Part shown: positions 1-13,930 of the stretch, piece by piece
Numbering within the stretch: position 1 is the first letter of the stretch
How the letters are laid out: each line of letters starts with the position of its first letter
Assembly: GCA_029783825.1 (NCBI GenBank)
Contig: JAREIK010001479.1
Coordinates: forward strand, 92,102 to 156,101
Source: Sapria himalayana
Taxonomy: Eukaryota > Streptophyta > Magnoliopsida > Malpighiales > Rafflesiaceae
Length of the DNA: 64,000 nucleotides
Direction of reading: 5' to 3'
Position numbers and translations under genes: made by a program
Notes under the pieces: generated by a model
Seen by the model: only the letters and a program-made list of their open reading frames with translations
Told to the model about the DNA's origin: nothing
The model's database searches: none

Positions 1-1750
1 TGTAGAGCTATCACCATCATATGAGTCACCTCCTTTTGTATAAATCCCATGACCCCCTATCACTGTTCATCATGGCTAACTCATGACTCTCGTACTATGG
101 TAAAACTCTTAGGTTAATTATTATACTTAATCCTCACATTAATCGATGTTGTTCTTCTAGAGTATTCATAATGGTTTGGTCATAATTGCATTCATATTTT
201 TGGATTCATGAGCATCATATTTATAATAATTAAATTTACTTAAATCTCAAGTTTCAACACATAGATTTATCTTACATGTTAAAGTTAAAAGGGCTATCAT
301 TTTCTTCTTACTATATCACATGATTATGTCTCAATTACATCTATATGAGAGGTGTCAAAATGTTATTAATTGACATGATCTCAAAATTTTACTGGGTGAA
401 TATCTTTCATCTAATGTAGCTCCACAAGTATATTGGTCATACAAATAATAAAGTAAATATAAGTCTAAATATTTATCCTATAGAGATTGTGTAGCCAATT
501 ATGCATAGGCAATTATCAATCAATAGTGAACTAACAACTACTCGAGTTGAATAAATATATTTGGTCTTCAGAATGATACTCATATTCTATAATTGGCTCA
601 TATCCTTGTGTATAATAATACTTCTCTTATGTTTGGTCAATATCATGTTTAATTATTGAACAAAGGGTAGACAGTGTGAAAATACATATGTGCTCTCTTG
701 GCATATATGATGGCTATTATCCTTAGACTATCACTACCAAGGATGATCTCCTCATAGTTGTCTACTTAGTATTTTTATATTAAAGTTACATGTCATCCCA
801 TGTAAAGGTTATTTACTAATATATTACTTTTAGGCAAGAAGTTGAAATCACATTGCTTATAGTTCTTGGCATGCAAGGTTCATAATTTTTTATTTTTTCT
901 TATCTCTTCTTTTTGTTTCCTAAGTATCACTTTTATACTTTATGGATTCATGCAATATTTTATGTTTGAAGTCATAATGCAAGCTTAAGGTTATGACTTT
1001 ATTTTCTCTTTGGATCTTCTTTACAACACTAAAATCATAGTAGTAATGGGTGTTAAAGACACAAGTAACTTTTCTTTGGAGCTCTCCGTAACATGAAGTC
1101 ATGGTGTTGGAATTAGACATGACTCTGGTCTTTCCGTCTTAGTTTTCTGAGTAAAATGTCATGGAGTTGGGATTACCAAGATAGAGAGAAATACTTTATA
1201 TAACACAAAGTCAAGATATTATAATTAGTAATGACTATGATCTTAGCTTTTCTAAGCCAAGTGTCATGACACTAGAATTGTAGTGACTAAGATAATTATT
1301 CTCCATGATATAAAGTTGTAGAGTTATTGGAAATGTTATGATCAAAATAAATACTCTTGAACAAAAGGTTGTGGCAGAAGATAATATCACAACTCAAAAT
1401 ACTTAGTATTTTGGTTCTATATCGAATAAGTCATGACTTTGAAAATTGTCATGGCTATTTGTACTAATGAGGTACTTGACTACTACAATAGGTAAATAAT
1501 GTTGTTGTCATTATATATTTTGGAGATAATATGTATGTGACTCCAAGAAAATATTATGGTCATGATTATTATGCTGTATAATAAAATACTTGTAACAACT
1601 CGGTGATAAAGTTGTGGATATAAAGAATACCAATATTTTTTTTAGAGTTATGGCCAAGAAAGGATACCATAACTACTTAATAATAATTGTGGAATGTATA
1701 CCCAATTCATGATAAGGAAATTGTCATGACTCTATATTACTTATGTACCC
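1..1750 (-). repeat. Partial copy of dispersed gypsy-LTR-like repeat
   Basis: No coding signal. The stretch resembles 12,000-13,930, sharing the order of blocks and the recurring short theme of 'gtcatgac' / 'aagtcatgg' spaced roughly 70-90 bases apart. A small part near 280-330 (a 'ggctatca...ttcttc' block) also matches around 12,420. The element orientation is taken as minus because the related pair at 11.5-20.5 kb flanks a minus-strand gag remnant. The copy is cut by the window edge. Similarity was judged by eye and is diverged, so limits are approximate. Confidence 0.4.
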
Positions 1751-2830
1751 TCTAAACCTTTGCTCAATCTAGTCTACTAATTTTACACAAAATCACTATT
1801 ATTTTACTAAGGTTCATAAATTCCTATCAAAATAATAAATTAATGAAATCTTTCCAATAAATACTAAAATAAGTATAAATGCAACAACTTATACTCACCA
1901 AATAAACATACAAAGTCTATACTTGGAGTACTGAACAAACTCCCACTAAAGGTATTGCTTATCCTTGACTCTTGAACTATGAATCCCATTCCATAAAAAC
2001 ATTATAACATCAACATCAAAAGAAAAAACACACTACATCATCATCAAAAATAACAAATATACACATATGAATGTGGAGAAGATGTTGAGTAGTATAATTG
2101 ACGACTAAAATCAAAATCTAAATGGGAATTTTTCTTTGGAATGCTTAAATGAGAGTATGGATGTAAAAGGTTTATCTAAATCTTTTATATTTGTTATCAA
2201 TTCCATCATTTATACAGTCTCATCACATAGTACATCATGTCATCTTCCAATAGAGTTCACATTATCTTCAAATGAACCATGAAAAATTACATTTACTTCT
2301 AGTTCTCACAAAAATTTCACACATCTTTAATTCATTGCTTCTCCCTATAATGCATGTTTTCCTCTATTTTTTTAATCTTGGATCATTTTTTGCCACTCAC
2401 ATGTAATGGACTCATAGAATTTTCCATTAAAATTAGTGCTTCCCACCACTCATATCTCCATTCATTTCATTACCTCCTCTAAAATTTTTATAATAAGTTC
2501 TTCGAAATTTTTCATGGTGAACACAAAATAGAAGTTCCTTCTTTTGGAGATGCATCTCATATAATGCATCTATTTTTTTCACCTTAATTTTACCTTCCCC
2601 TTTTATTCTTTTTACATAGCCTTCCAATTTGTTGTCTCTTTTCTCCAATTCCTCCATTATGGAGTCGTACAAATATTATACCTTTATTTTAAAATGCTCA
2701 TTCTCGTATTCAACATCAAATTTCATCTTTTTCAACATGTACATGATTTCTCCAATTTTTTTTAGTTTACATGTAAAACTCAATTGGGTCTAGCCACTCT
2801 TCATCATGTTTTTTCTCTACTTTTTTATCA
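1751..2830. other. Gene-free stretch, probable 3' internal part of the gypsy-like repeat
   Basis: The first ~220 bases parallel 13,940-14,250, the sequence just inside the left LTR-like repeat of the 11.5-20.5 kb element. One minus-strand open frame (2433-2672, 79 residues) is rich in Lys and Glu and could form a coiled coil, but I recognise no domain. It has no sign of a promoter or splice sites and is probably chance or transposon-derived. The right edge is where the copia remnant begins. Confidence 0.35.
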
Positions 2831-5800
2831 CTTATATGCTGACATTGGGGAAGGGAGGACCATCTTGCCCAAATTATGTCACTACAATCAGTCCTTGAGA
2901 AGGATAAGCTTATTGAGACTAACTTTCTTGACTGATTTCAAAATTTGAGAATTATTTTCAAACAAGAACGGAAACTTTATGTCATGGAAGAACCTCTCCA
3001 TATAGAACTAGCTGTTAATGCTCATAGAGATGATAATAATGCTTATGAGAAGCATCATAATGACTCTATTGATGTTGCATGCTTGATGCTAGCTATCATA
3101 AGTTCTGAACTTCAAAAGGATATGGAAAATATGGAAGCTTATAATATAAACTTCAATCTTAAGGAAATGTTCCAGCAACAAGTAAGGAATTAAAGGTATG
3201 AGACTACCAAGGCACTGTATTCTTGCAAGATAGTTAAGGGTGCTTTAGTTAGTGCTCATGTTCTAAAAATAAAATGTTATATTGAGCATCTTTATAGGCT
3301 TGGATTTTCATTGAGCCAAGAGTTGGCAACTGATTTGATCATGAATTTACTTTCTGATAGTTATGGCCAATTTTTCATGAACTATAACATGTTCTAATGT
3401 TCAAAATAGAAAGGGCTTCAAGATCAAGGGAAATGACAAGGGCAAGAGCAAAAAAAGTTCAATGCTCAATCCAAACACAACCATGAACCCAAGGCTAAAG
3501 CCCCAAAGAAGGGTATTTATTTTTTTTGTAATGAACCTAGACATTTAAAGAGAAATTACAAGCTGTATTTAAGGGATCTAAAGAAGAAGAAGAATATTGG
3601 TGAGACTAGTTCTTCACATATTTATATTATACAAATTAATTCTTCTCCTTCTAGTTCATGGGTATTAGATATTAGATGTGGATCACACATTTGTATAAAT
3701 GTACAGGGACTCAAAAGGAGTAGACAACTAGGGAAGGGTGAAGTTGATCTAAAAGTAGGCAATGGAGCAAAAGTTACTACTTTGACTATAGAAAATTATG
3801 AACTTACTTTGCCCAATGGGCTTTTGTTACTTTTGGATAATTGTTATTATGTTCCTACAATGTGTAAGAATATTATTTCAATTTCTTGTTTGGATAATGA
3901 TGGTTTTTTTTTATTAACAATAATAATTGCTCCATTTTTAATAAAGACAAGTTCTATACAAATGCCTATTTTCAGGATAGTCTTTATATTACGATCCTTC
4001 AAAAATCCAATGATTTTCATGTCTGCAACATAACTACTAAGAAATTTAAATCAAGTGATTAAAATTTAACCTATCTCTGGCATGGTCACCTTGGTCATAT
4101 AAATGAGAAATATATCTCAAAACTCCATCAAGTTGGACTTTTGAATTTATTTGATTTTGAATCATATGATAGATGTGAATTTTGTCTATTGGGTAAGATG
4201 ATAAAGAATCCCTTTGCCAGATATTATGAAAGGGCCAATGAATTATTGGATCTCATACATATAGATGTGTGTGGACCATTAAGTTCAGATACTAGAAAAG
4301 GTTACAAGTACTTCATTACATTTACTAATAACTTCAGCAGATATAGTTATGTCTATTTGATGAGACATAAATCTGAATCATTTGAAATGTTCAAATCTTT
4401 TCAAAATGAAGTACAAAACTAACTTGGGAAGATAATAAAGGCATTTCAATCTGATTAAGGTGGTGAATATTTGAGTCAAGAATTTGATGATCATCTTAGA
4501 ACTTGTGGAATTATTTCACAATTAACTCCCCCTAGAACACCACAATGGAATGGTGTAACTGAGAGGAGGAATCAAACTTTAATAGATATGGTTCGATCTA
4601 TGATGAGTCTAACAGATCTTTCATTTACCTTTTGGAGTTATGCACTTGAAATAATTGTGTTCACACTAAATTGAATTTCATCCAGAGCTGTTGAAAAGAC
4701 AACATATGAGATGTGGAATGGTAAAAGACCTTGTTTGTCTTTTCATAAGATTTGGGGTTTTGATTCTTATGTAAAATGTCAAGTTTCAAATAAGTTAGAG
4801 CTCAAATCTGATAAATATTTTTTTGTGGGGTATCCTAAAGAGACTAAGGGATACTACATTTACAATCCCATAGAGAACAAAGTATTTGTTACTTAGAATA
4901 GTGTCTTTCTAGAAAGGGAATTTATTTCTAAAAAAACCAATGGAAGTAAGGTACAACTTGAAGAAGTTTGAGAGCCACAATATAACATTGAACTACATGT
5001 GGATAATCATAGTCAACAAACTATTGCTGACACATCTCCTATAGCACAAAAATCACATAAATCTGATAGGATATATCATGGGCCCGAGAGATATGGATTT
5101 CTTGTGATTGATAATAATGATGTATTTTTAATGGATCAAAATGAAACCACTTCCTATCAAGTGGCTATGTTGGATCAAGAATCTAAGAAATAGTTAGAGG
5201 CCATGAAGTCTAAAATTCAATCAATGTATGATAATCAAGTATGAACATTAATTAACTCACCTGAAGGAATAAAGACCATTGGGTGCAACTAGGTTTTTAA
5301 AAAGAAATATGATATGGATGACAAAGTGCATACTTACAAAGCAAGGCTAGTTGCAGAAGGTTTCAAACAAACTCATGGTATAGACTATGATGAAACTTTT
5401 TCACCTGTAGTTATGTTTAAGTCTATTAGAATTTTATTGTCATTACTACATATTATGATTATGAGATTTGGTAAATGGATATTAAAACTATATTCTTAAT
5501 GAAAACTTACTTGAGGATGTGTATGTAACACAACCTGAGAGTTTTATACAACCTAAGAATTTTGGTAAAGTATGTAGGCTTTAAAGATCTATTTATGGTT
5601 TGAAGTAGGCCTCTCGAAGTTGGAATCTTTGTTTTGATGAATCAGTCAATGGGTTAAAATTTGTCAAAAAAAGAAGATGAGCCTTATGTTTATAAGAAAA
5701 TTAGTGGGAGCATAATTATACTTTTGGTCTTTTATGTTAATGGCATTTTACTCAATGGGAATGATATCCCTATCTTGTAGAATGTCAAATATTGGTTAGG

Positions 5801-6722
5801 AAAGTGTTTCTCAATGAAAGTCTTAGATGAAGCTGACTATATGCTAGAAAAAAGATCTATAGAAAAAGATCTAAGAGGCTGATTGGTCTAAGTCAAAGTA
5901 TTTACATAGGCAAAGACTGAAACAGTTTAGTATGCAAGATTCCAAGAGAGGGTCTCATGGTATTCCTCTTAGCAAATCTCAGTGTCCTAACTCTAAAGAT
6001 GAGAGAGAGTGAATGAGTAAGATTCTTTATGCCTCAGCAATAGGATCTATCATGTATGTCATATTGTGCACTAGACTAGATGTATCTTATGCTTTAAGCA
6101 TAATAAGTAGATACCAGTCAGATCCCGGTGAGAGTCACTAGACTGCTGTTAAAAATATTCTTTAGTATCTAAGATGGTCTAAAGATATGTTCTTGGTATA
6201 TGGTAGATTAGAAGATAACCTGGTTGTAAATGGTTACATAGATGCAAGCTTTCAATCTAACAAAGGTAATTTCTGATTGTAGTTAGGATATGTATTTTGT
6301 TTTAATGGTAGTATAGTTAGCTGGAAAAGTTCAAAGTAAAGCACTATTGCTGATTCTACAACTGAAGCTAAATACATTGCAGCATCTGATGCAGCAAAGG
6401 AAGCAGTTTGGATCAAGTTCATTACTGACTCTGAAGTGGTTCCTAGCATTACAATCATATTGAGGTTTATTGTGACAATAATGGTGCTATTGCACAAACA
6501 AATGAACCTAGATCATACCAGAGATTCAAACACATTCTTAGGCATTATCATCTCATACGAGAAATCATTGAGAGATGTGACTTAAGATATGCAGAGTTCT
6601 AACAGATAATAATGTTGCTGATCCATTAACAAATCCTCTACCATAAACAAAGCATGAACGTCATGCTAGGTTCCATAGGTATTAGATACATTGATGAATT
6701 AGTCTAGCACAAGTAGAAGATT
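2830..6722 (+). pseudogene. Ty1/copia retrotransposon polyprotein remnant (gag-PR-INT-RT-RNaseH)
   Basis: Decayed gag-pol of a copia element, readable across all three frames with many stops. Gag begins at ATG 2876 (MSLQSVLEKDKL...) and continues through 3193. The CCHC knuckle near 3510-3570 has lost its first and last Cys. Protease is near 3650-3680, with the catalytic DSG changed (WVLDIRCGS). Integrase runs about 4075-4700 and keeps HIDVCGP, FQSD before a stop, and NGVTERRNQ (the D, D, E positions). RT starts near 5310 ([20 protein letters not shown]) and degrades after 5500. RNase H keeps EAKYIAASDAAKEA near 6365-6405. A polypurine tract (aagtagaaga) is at 6711-6720. No 5' LTR or primer binding site precedes gag, so the left end is truncated. 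Enzymes of this type copy the element RNA and integrate the DNA; this copy cannot encode them. Confidence 0.9.
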
Positions 6723-6723
6723 A

Positions 6724-7844
6724 TTAGTAATAGTGCTCTGGACCTATCGTATGGACATAATAATTTGACTATTTATGAGAATTAAGTATTATTATGATTT
6801 CCATGTTTATTACATATAATATCCGTGAATAATATTTTAATTATTCTAAATATTCTTAATCAGTTATTATTATGGGAATTACAATAAATTAAGATTTGTA
6901 TAAATTTTAATTGATATTAATGAGATGAATGTGTGTATGAGATACAAATCAAATTTATATCTATTTGTTGTGAACAAATATTGGACATGCTCGTTTTGAG
7001 ATAAATACATAGATCAAATAAGTTAATCTCTAATAGTTATCTTATTAAATCTTTTGATCTGAGATCGTTATAGTTCGCTACATAAGGAATATTATATTTT
7101 GATATAATCAAACGTTATCTATAATCAGATGACTATAAAGATTATACTTGAACATAATAAGAATTATATAGTGAGATATGAGCGATTAAGATGGAATTTG
7201 TCCCTCTTATTATAAGAGAGGTATCTCTAGGTCCCCACGATAATTGAGACTAAGAAATGCATGGTCATGCTCAAATGAATTGATGGATTTCAATATCATT
7301 TGTTTAGTCAGTCTAATTAGGTTTCATGTAATTAAAGATAAAATGACATGAGGCTGACTTTGTTCATGCCTTATATTCTATCAATAAATCATGAGACAAA
7401 AAAATTATGTCATTAGCTATATTAAGGTTTCCTCGAATCATGAGCTTTTCGTTTAACTCGAGTAGTCATAAATCTTGTTAGATGCCACTTATGACTTGTA
7501 GTATCAAAATATGATCCAGACCTACTACCAATGTTTATCGAACCTATAGAGTCACATATTAAGAACGAATAATAATGATTATGGTTTTTCACTCTCTATA
7601 GTAATTTTAAATAATGAGATTATTTTAAATCACAAATAATTAGTTATTATTTAAATTTGAATTTAATTTTGAGAATGTTTAAATTCATAATTTAAATAAA
7701 TAAATAATTTGTTATATTGAACATGAGTTTTAATGAATAAATTAATTTAAAAGGAGTTTTTAAGGTTTTGAATTTAAGTAGTTATTATTTAAAAGAGTTT
7801 TAAATATATAATTAAATTCATTTACGACTAAAACCCCAGCAGAC

Positions 7845-7886
<42 letters not shown>

Positions 7887-8236
7887 GAGACATATTTGAT
7901 GCAAGTATCATCTTTTATAAAACATAGAGAAACCCTTTCATTTTGAGAAGATGAATCTGAACTATCATTCAACAAGATCATTCATTATTTATTCACGTGT
8001 AGATACTTGTAGAGGGTGGTCATTTTTTTCAAAAAGATAGCACCTTTGAAGATCTGAATAAACCAAGATGCACACTTTGAAGGCTTGACGAATCGATCTA
8101 CAAGAAGTAAGTTTTAAAACACATTCCTTCGTGTTTTTATGAAACACATGTGATCCTTGGTGGGTTAAGAATAAAAATTATAAATTCAACTGCTTTTATG
8201 TTCCAATTAGATTAGATATTCTACCCAACCCCAACA
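6724..8236 (+). repeat. 3' LTR of the truncated copia element
   Basis: Starts right after the polypurine tract at 6711-6722 and ends near 'ctacccaaccccaaca' (8221-8236), where copia LTRs of this type commonly stop. It shares ordered blocks with the LTR at 37,731-39,489, for example 'catgctcaaat...aatatcatttgt' near 7268-7303 and 'gaacctatagag...cacat' near 7540-7558. About 1.5 kb long. It contains a (TA)n tract at 7850-7884. The start is inferred from the polypurine tract; the end is less certain and no target duplication can be tested because the 5' LTR is missing. Confidence 0.65.
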
Positions 8237-11200
8237 ATAATAATTTTTAGAATTATTATTTTATTCAATAATATGATGACATAATAATTTTTTGATATTA
8301 AACTTGTTGAAACTATATTTATACTAAAAGTTATTTGACTGTGATGAATGTTTATTGAATGCATTTTATAATTTCAATTTTATGAGAATCTAAAATGACT
8401 ATATGAGCTAAGTTAGTATTTACACATGTATTTTTTATTCTACATTGAAAAATAATATGGTGGGTAGAGTTTGAATTACTCACAGATAATCAAATCATTA
8501 GTCCTTATAGAATATAAGCCTTTTGTTCATAATCTAAATGGAGTTGGACACACCATTAGTAAGATTATAGAACATGATTTAGTAGGTATGTCTTGACTAC
8601 GAGGAATGATAAAATTTCTACTTCTTGTACTAGTATATTTGAGTGTATTAAATGGGACCACCATATGATGATTATTTTATACTAACACATAAAATAATTG
8701 ACACCCCATTATTATTGTGAATATTATTACTTTTAATTTTAAATTGTTAATCAACATGTGCACATATTAATAGTTATTTTAATTCATTCTGATTGAAAAT
8801 TATAACTAGATTTATAAGCTCATAAGGTAGGATAACTATAATAGTTGTATGATAAATATTAATTATTAATATTAATAGTTATTAATAATTATTTTGATTC
8901 ATACTAATTGAAATCTATAACTAGATTTATAAAGATTGATAATACTCCATTGAGGATACTTATAAGTTTTCATAATTTCACATCATACAAATGGATTTAA
9001 ATCTAGGATATCAAATTAGTTAAGTAGAATGTCTCAAAAAAAATCATAAGATATTGATTAAATAAAAGTGTTAATAATTTAATTTAATAAATTGATATAT
9101 ATAATCTTAACATGGTAAGATCAATAAGTATTAAATAAACGGCTTGAATTGTATTTTAAATAAGTGAGGTAGTGAAATTATAATTCAACAGTGGAATGAA
9201 TTATAATTAATATAAATGGTTTCAATTAATTTACATTGAGAGCCTAAAATCTTATTTAAGCTCGAGGTCCCTTCCATAGCCTATATGAGTGCCATAAAAG
9301 AGAAATTGATAAATCACAATAAATGAGTTTGCATGATAAATGATTATTCACAATAAATGAAAAAATGATCACTTTGCATAATTTATGAAAACCATTAAAC
9401 ATTCCTCACTTTATGTGATGGATGCACAACTATCAAAAGGTGGAAAGAAAGAAAAGAGTTCCACAACCCTTCTCTTCAGTTTTGTTTTAAAGAAAAATAT
9501 ATGGGAGCAGAATTCAAGTTTTGTTTTATAAATGTTTTAAAGAAAAATATATGTAATTGATTCTTCTTTCATAACACCATTAGTTCATGTGAATTGCATA
9601 AACAAAGCCATATCATTTCTGAGATTCAAATCCACAACAAAACTAATAATATTACTACAATATTAGCACATTTGATAAACAAAACCATATAACATGTGAA
9701 TTGCATAAAAAGACCACATGATTTCTAGGATTTAAATCGACAACAAAACTAATAATATTACTACAATATGAGCACATTTGATAAAAAAAAAATCCATATG
9801 AGCACATTCAACTAAACTAATAATATTACTAGTAATAAAGTTTTTTTTCTAACACATCTTATTCTATAATTTTTTCCCACTCAACTTTTTAATAAAGATT
9901 TGATTATGAACAACACAGATGTTTTGGAGAATCATGTGGAGAATTTGGAAGAATCAACATTCCATGATAATCATATTTTTCCTCCAAACTTCTTGGTAAA
10001 GTAGAAGAAAGCCTTCATTATAATATATAATAATCTTTTTTTTTCTTTATGGATATGATGATGAAGATAAATTTGTGCTTTTGTATGATCATGCAATATT
10101 GTTGATTTCTTTCTTTGATTGTATTTACAAGATTCATTACATCAATATCTATTTTCACTTAAAAGATCCAAATAGATTAATTTTTTCCAAGATGTTAGGT
10201 GCCACAAATTCATGTTTTGTGAGATTTAGCATTATCAAATAAATTCAATACATGAAAGAAAAACAATATTATTAGAATTAGTTATATAGTATTATTATCA
10301 CCTTAATATATAATCAAAAAATAGATAATTCTCATCTCACTTCTAATGAGGGATATCATCATTTAAATGAACAAAACCAAACAATTACATGTGCAAAATT
10401 TATTTAATAATAATAAATTTTTGATCTAGGAATTACCTTTAGAATAATTCACACTAATAATATTATGTAATAAAAATCAAAGTAGTAAAAAATAAATAAT
10501 ACAATAGTTAATAAGTTGAGAAAAATAATAAGAGAATCAATGAAAAAATTAATAACATGAAAGGACACGTGAATGAAGAGCTCTTCTTTACTTGGGATAT
10601 CACCTAAATTAGGGTATTTTATTTACATCAAGATATAACCTCTCATTATTTATGTTTAAGATGAATTTTCGAATCTTCTTACACATCTATATTAAAACCA
10701 TATTATACAAAAAAAATAAAAAATTATACACAAAATGGAATGAAAAATACACTAAAGCAGATAACACTAGATGGAAAACCCAAGAACTTACTAGGAAAGG
10801 AAACCAAGACATTGCCAACCAAGGATGGAGCTGCAACAAATTTCAAATATCAAGCAAATAGAACTAAATCAAAAACTCATCCCTTTCCTCTTGATAATGC
10901 ATAAACAATATTTAGTGAAGTTCTTTCTTTCACCAAAGTTGAAAAAACAATTCACCATAATGCATGAATTTCTCAAAAATCTATTGAGTAAAACTATGCT
11001 AAATCCATTAAATTACATGAAAGGGCATTCAAATGGAAAGATAATAAGAGCAAATTATTAATAAGTGTGGAATATGTTCAATAATTACTGGGAAGCATGG
11101 GGATGGATAATAATTCATTTTAAATGATGGGTAAAGGTATATAATTCATTTTAAGTCTATTTTTTTAAATGTCAAACTTACCCTCCACTAAAAAAATTAT

Positions 11201-11479
11201 GAATTTTAAGAAAATTTATTTATATAAGTTTTCATAACTTTAATATATATATCATAAGTTTTCATAATTTAAATGTATATGTAACTTATTGTGGGGGACT
11301 GACTGAGACTCTACTCAAAAATAAATGGTGGTTTCTCTTTTAAAACAATTTCTATCAGTCCAACAAACATAATTAATTTGGTGTTCATTAAATTTTTTAA
11401 TTATTCACCATTGAAAAATTTATCCAAACAAGCAGTAGATTTCAAATAAATTTTAGATTACTATTATGACTTTATTATT
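8237..11479. other. Gene-free AT-rich stretch with local duplications
   Basis: No coding region that I can support; open frames at 10,652-11,061 are low-complexity and lack any recognisable domain. Visible structure: a diverged ~48-base block ending '...aactagatttata' occurs near 8769 and again near 8885. A 107-base direct duplication lies at 9586-9692 and 9693-9799, with a third partial copy near 9797-9840. The block 11,133-11,300 resembles the inverted arm sequence at 20,745-20,915. Confidence 0.5.
9586..9799. repeat. 107-bp tandem duplication
   Basis: Two adjacent copies beginning 'catgtgaattgcataaa' at 9586 and 9693, sharing 'caacaaaactaataatatta' and 'agcacatttgataaa' in the same order with few differences. 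A shorter third piece follows to about 9840. No coding potential. Confidence 0.8.
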
Positions 11480-13930
11480 TCACCTAATTTTATTAGTTAA
11501 GCGATGTTCTAAAATCTATTTAAAGATAATATCTCATCAATAAAGATCAACAAGTTTATGAATCATATAAGTAGTAAAGAAGATATTCGACTAGATATAG
11601 ATCATGTAGGAATTATATTGATAGTTCATTTAATTAATAGTGAGATAATTATTTTTTAGTAAAATGGATATTCGGATTGTGAGATAATCTTAGATCAATT
11701 AGTTTATTCATTTATTTTATATGATGTATGTTTAAATTAGCTCAGATTATATTATATTTTGACATAGAATGAATGTTGAGATTTTGTACAATGACTCCTT
11801 TCCCCAATTGCATACAAAGTAGTTATCGTGATTGAGCTTAATCCATTGGTGATTCCCTCTTAGGTGTCTCCCTGGTTCATCACACCCAAACAAAAAATCA
11901 TTCATGCTAAAGAGTCGTTCATAATCACATATCTTTTATGCAATTTTGTTAACTTCCATTGAAAGTTGCTTCATATGGATTCTCTTATTTTCTAGCATCA
12001 TAAAGATTAAGAACTAGTATATTTTATAAGAATTTGTACTTTTAATTTTATAAGTATCATACTCACATAATTAACATAATTTTTTCTCAAGTTTTATCAT
12101 TGATAATCATATGAATCAAAGCAACTTACAAGGGTTGCCACTATCTTGCAAGTCATAATATGCTCGTGCATGTCCTGATGATTATCCATTACTATTCTTC
12201 TTAATGATGATGTAACTTTTATACTAAACATGAAACCCCCAGGAGAATATTGTATATAATATCCATTTTAATTGAGAACAAGTTTTTTTAGGATTTGTGC
12301 AATGGATTAACATGTGAAAGCATTTGTATTTGTGGTTTCATAAGTATTATACTCATAATGATTAACATGTCTAAATGTTGAGTTTTGATAAATATGTTTA
12401 TCTGACACATCATAGTCAGAAAGGCTATCACTTTCTTCCTATCATATGCATGCGTGACCCTCATGGTTTACCTATCTCTATTTACCATGACAATCTTATA
12501 CAAATATACTAGTAGTCGATATCCAAGTTCAAGTTCTATTTAATCACTCATCCATTAATATCTATAATACAATATAAATCAAACACATTCATTAAAAAAA
12601 TAATTATTAGATCATTTAAATAAATTTATATAAACCCTAGGCAATATGTTATATAAAAGTTCTTGAATCTACCATTGAGAGGGGGGGGGGGGGGGGGGGG
12701 GGGGGAGGGATTTAAAAGTGATGCCTCCAACTCTAGGGATTAGCATAAGTCTTATATTGCTTACATGTTTTTGGAGCTTGTAGGGAGTGCAAAATTCACT
12801 CATAGGATTTGGTAGTTACACCTTGACTTTTCTTGTTGCATGGAGGGAAAAGAAAAATGATGAGAGAGATTTTTTTAGAATTTCTTTTTCTTTCACTTTT
12901 ATACTCAGTGATTCTTCATTACTCTAAGTAGGAATTCATAACTTTTAAAATAAATTCATAACTTAGGCCTTTATCTCTTAAGCTTGAAATCAAAATTTTA
13001 GAAAATTCAAATGAACCTGGAATGTATCAAATCTTTTTATAATACATAGTCATGACACTAAGTAATGACAATGATGTGAACCTAATATTTTTGTACCATA
13101 AAGTTATGTCACTATAAAGTGGTCACACCTTCATGTGTTTGTCTTTTTATTATTCATAAAGGATTGTGATACTAGGAAGCTTATGACATAATGAGAGGCC
13201 TCTCATATTATTATATGGCCACCACATTGTGAAATAGTCATGAAATTGACTATTTCACAATGTGTATCATACATAAAAGTCATGATACTAACCATGATAC
13301 TAAGAAGTTCTCTTATGTGTATCATGTGGCTATGTCTCTGAAAAAATAGATACAAGACAAAAATTACCTTTCATATGTCTAAGTGTCCACAATGTTGTGG
13401 TGGCTATGGTACCAACCTTCACTTTTTTCATATATCATTTTGCCATGGCACTAAAAGGATGTTGCAGTATTGGTAATTAACTCATACATAAAATTCATAG
13501 AGTCATGACCTTCGAGATTGATCTAACTTAAGTAATGTCATCTAAAATATTTAGTATCTTAAAGATCATGACACTAATTATTTATTGTGGTTTTGGCTTG
13601 AGTAGTTTTGGTTATATATTTTTCTCTTGTTCAAAAGTCATAACTTTGTAAAAAGGCTACGACTCTTATTTGAGACTGCTGAGTCATATTAAAGATAAAG
13701 TTATACTTTGACTTGGCCATGACCTTTAACACTAGTGTGATACTTGAATATTATGTCATAGAATTTATGTTATAACCATTTAGAATTTTAAGAGATAAAT
13801 ATGATTGCAACTCCATGATAATATGACATCCATAAATAATGTATCACATTGTGAAATAATAATGCTAATGAGTTGGTAGGTTCATGGTGTACAAAGATTA
13901 CTATGACTAATTAGGTAAATTTTTAGCCAA
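11480..13930 (-). repeat. Left LTR-like repeat (3' LTR) of the gypsy-type element
   Basis: Blocks at 11,525-12,060 and 13,030-13,930 align in order with 18,960-19,520 and 19,590-20,490. Clear shared strings are 'gatgtatgtttaaattagct' (11,724 and 19,180) and 'ctctcatattattatatgg' (13,199 and 19,747). The middle ~1 kb (12,060-13,030), including a run of 25 G at 12,681-12,705, is absent from the right copy. Recurrent 'gtcatgac' motifs give it a loosely periodic look. No gene seen. Confidence 0.55.
12681..12705. repeat. Homopolymer run of 25 G
   Basis: Twenty-five consecutive G, preceded by 'gaga' and followed by 'aggga', inside the LTR-like repeat. Such a run can form a G-quadruplex and is prone to length error in sequencing, so the exact length should be treated with caution. 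Confidence 0.95.

Noticed and set aside
6252..6497. Minus-strand open frame of 81 codons
   Set aside because: Antisense to the copia RNase H region.
9907..10003. Short acidic open frame starting near 9907 (MNNTDVLENHVENLEES)
   Set aside because: About 30 codons, no downstream exons or homologue recognised.
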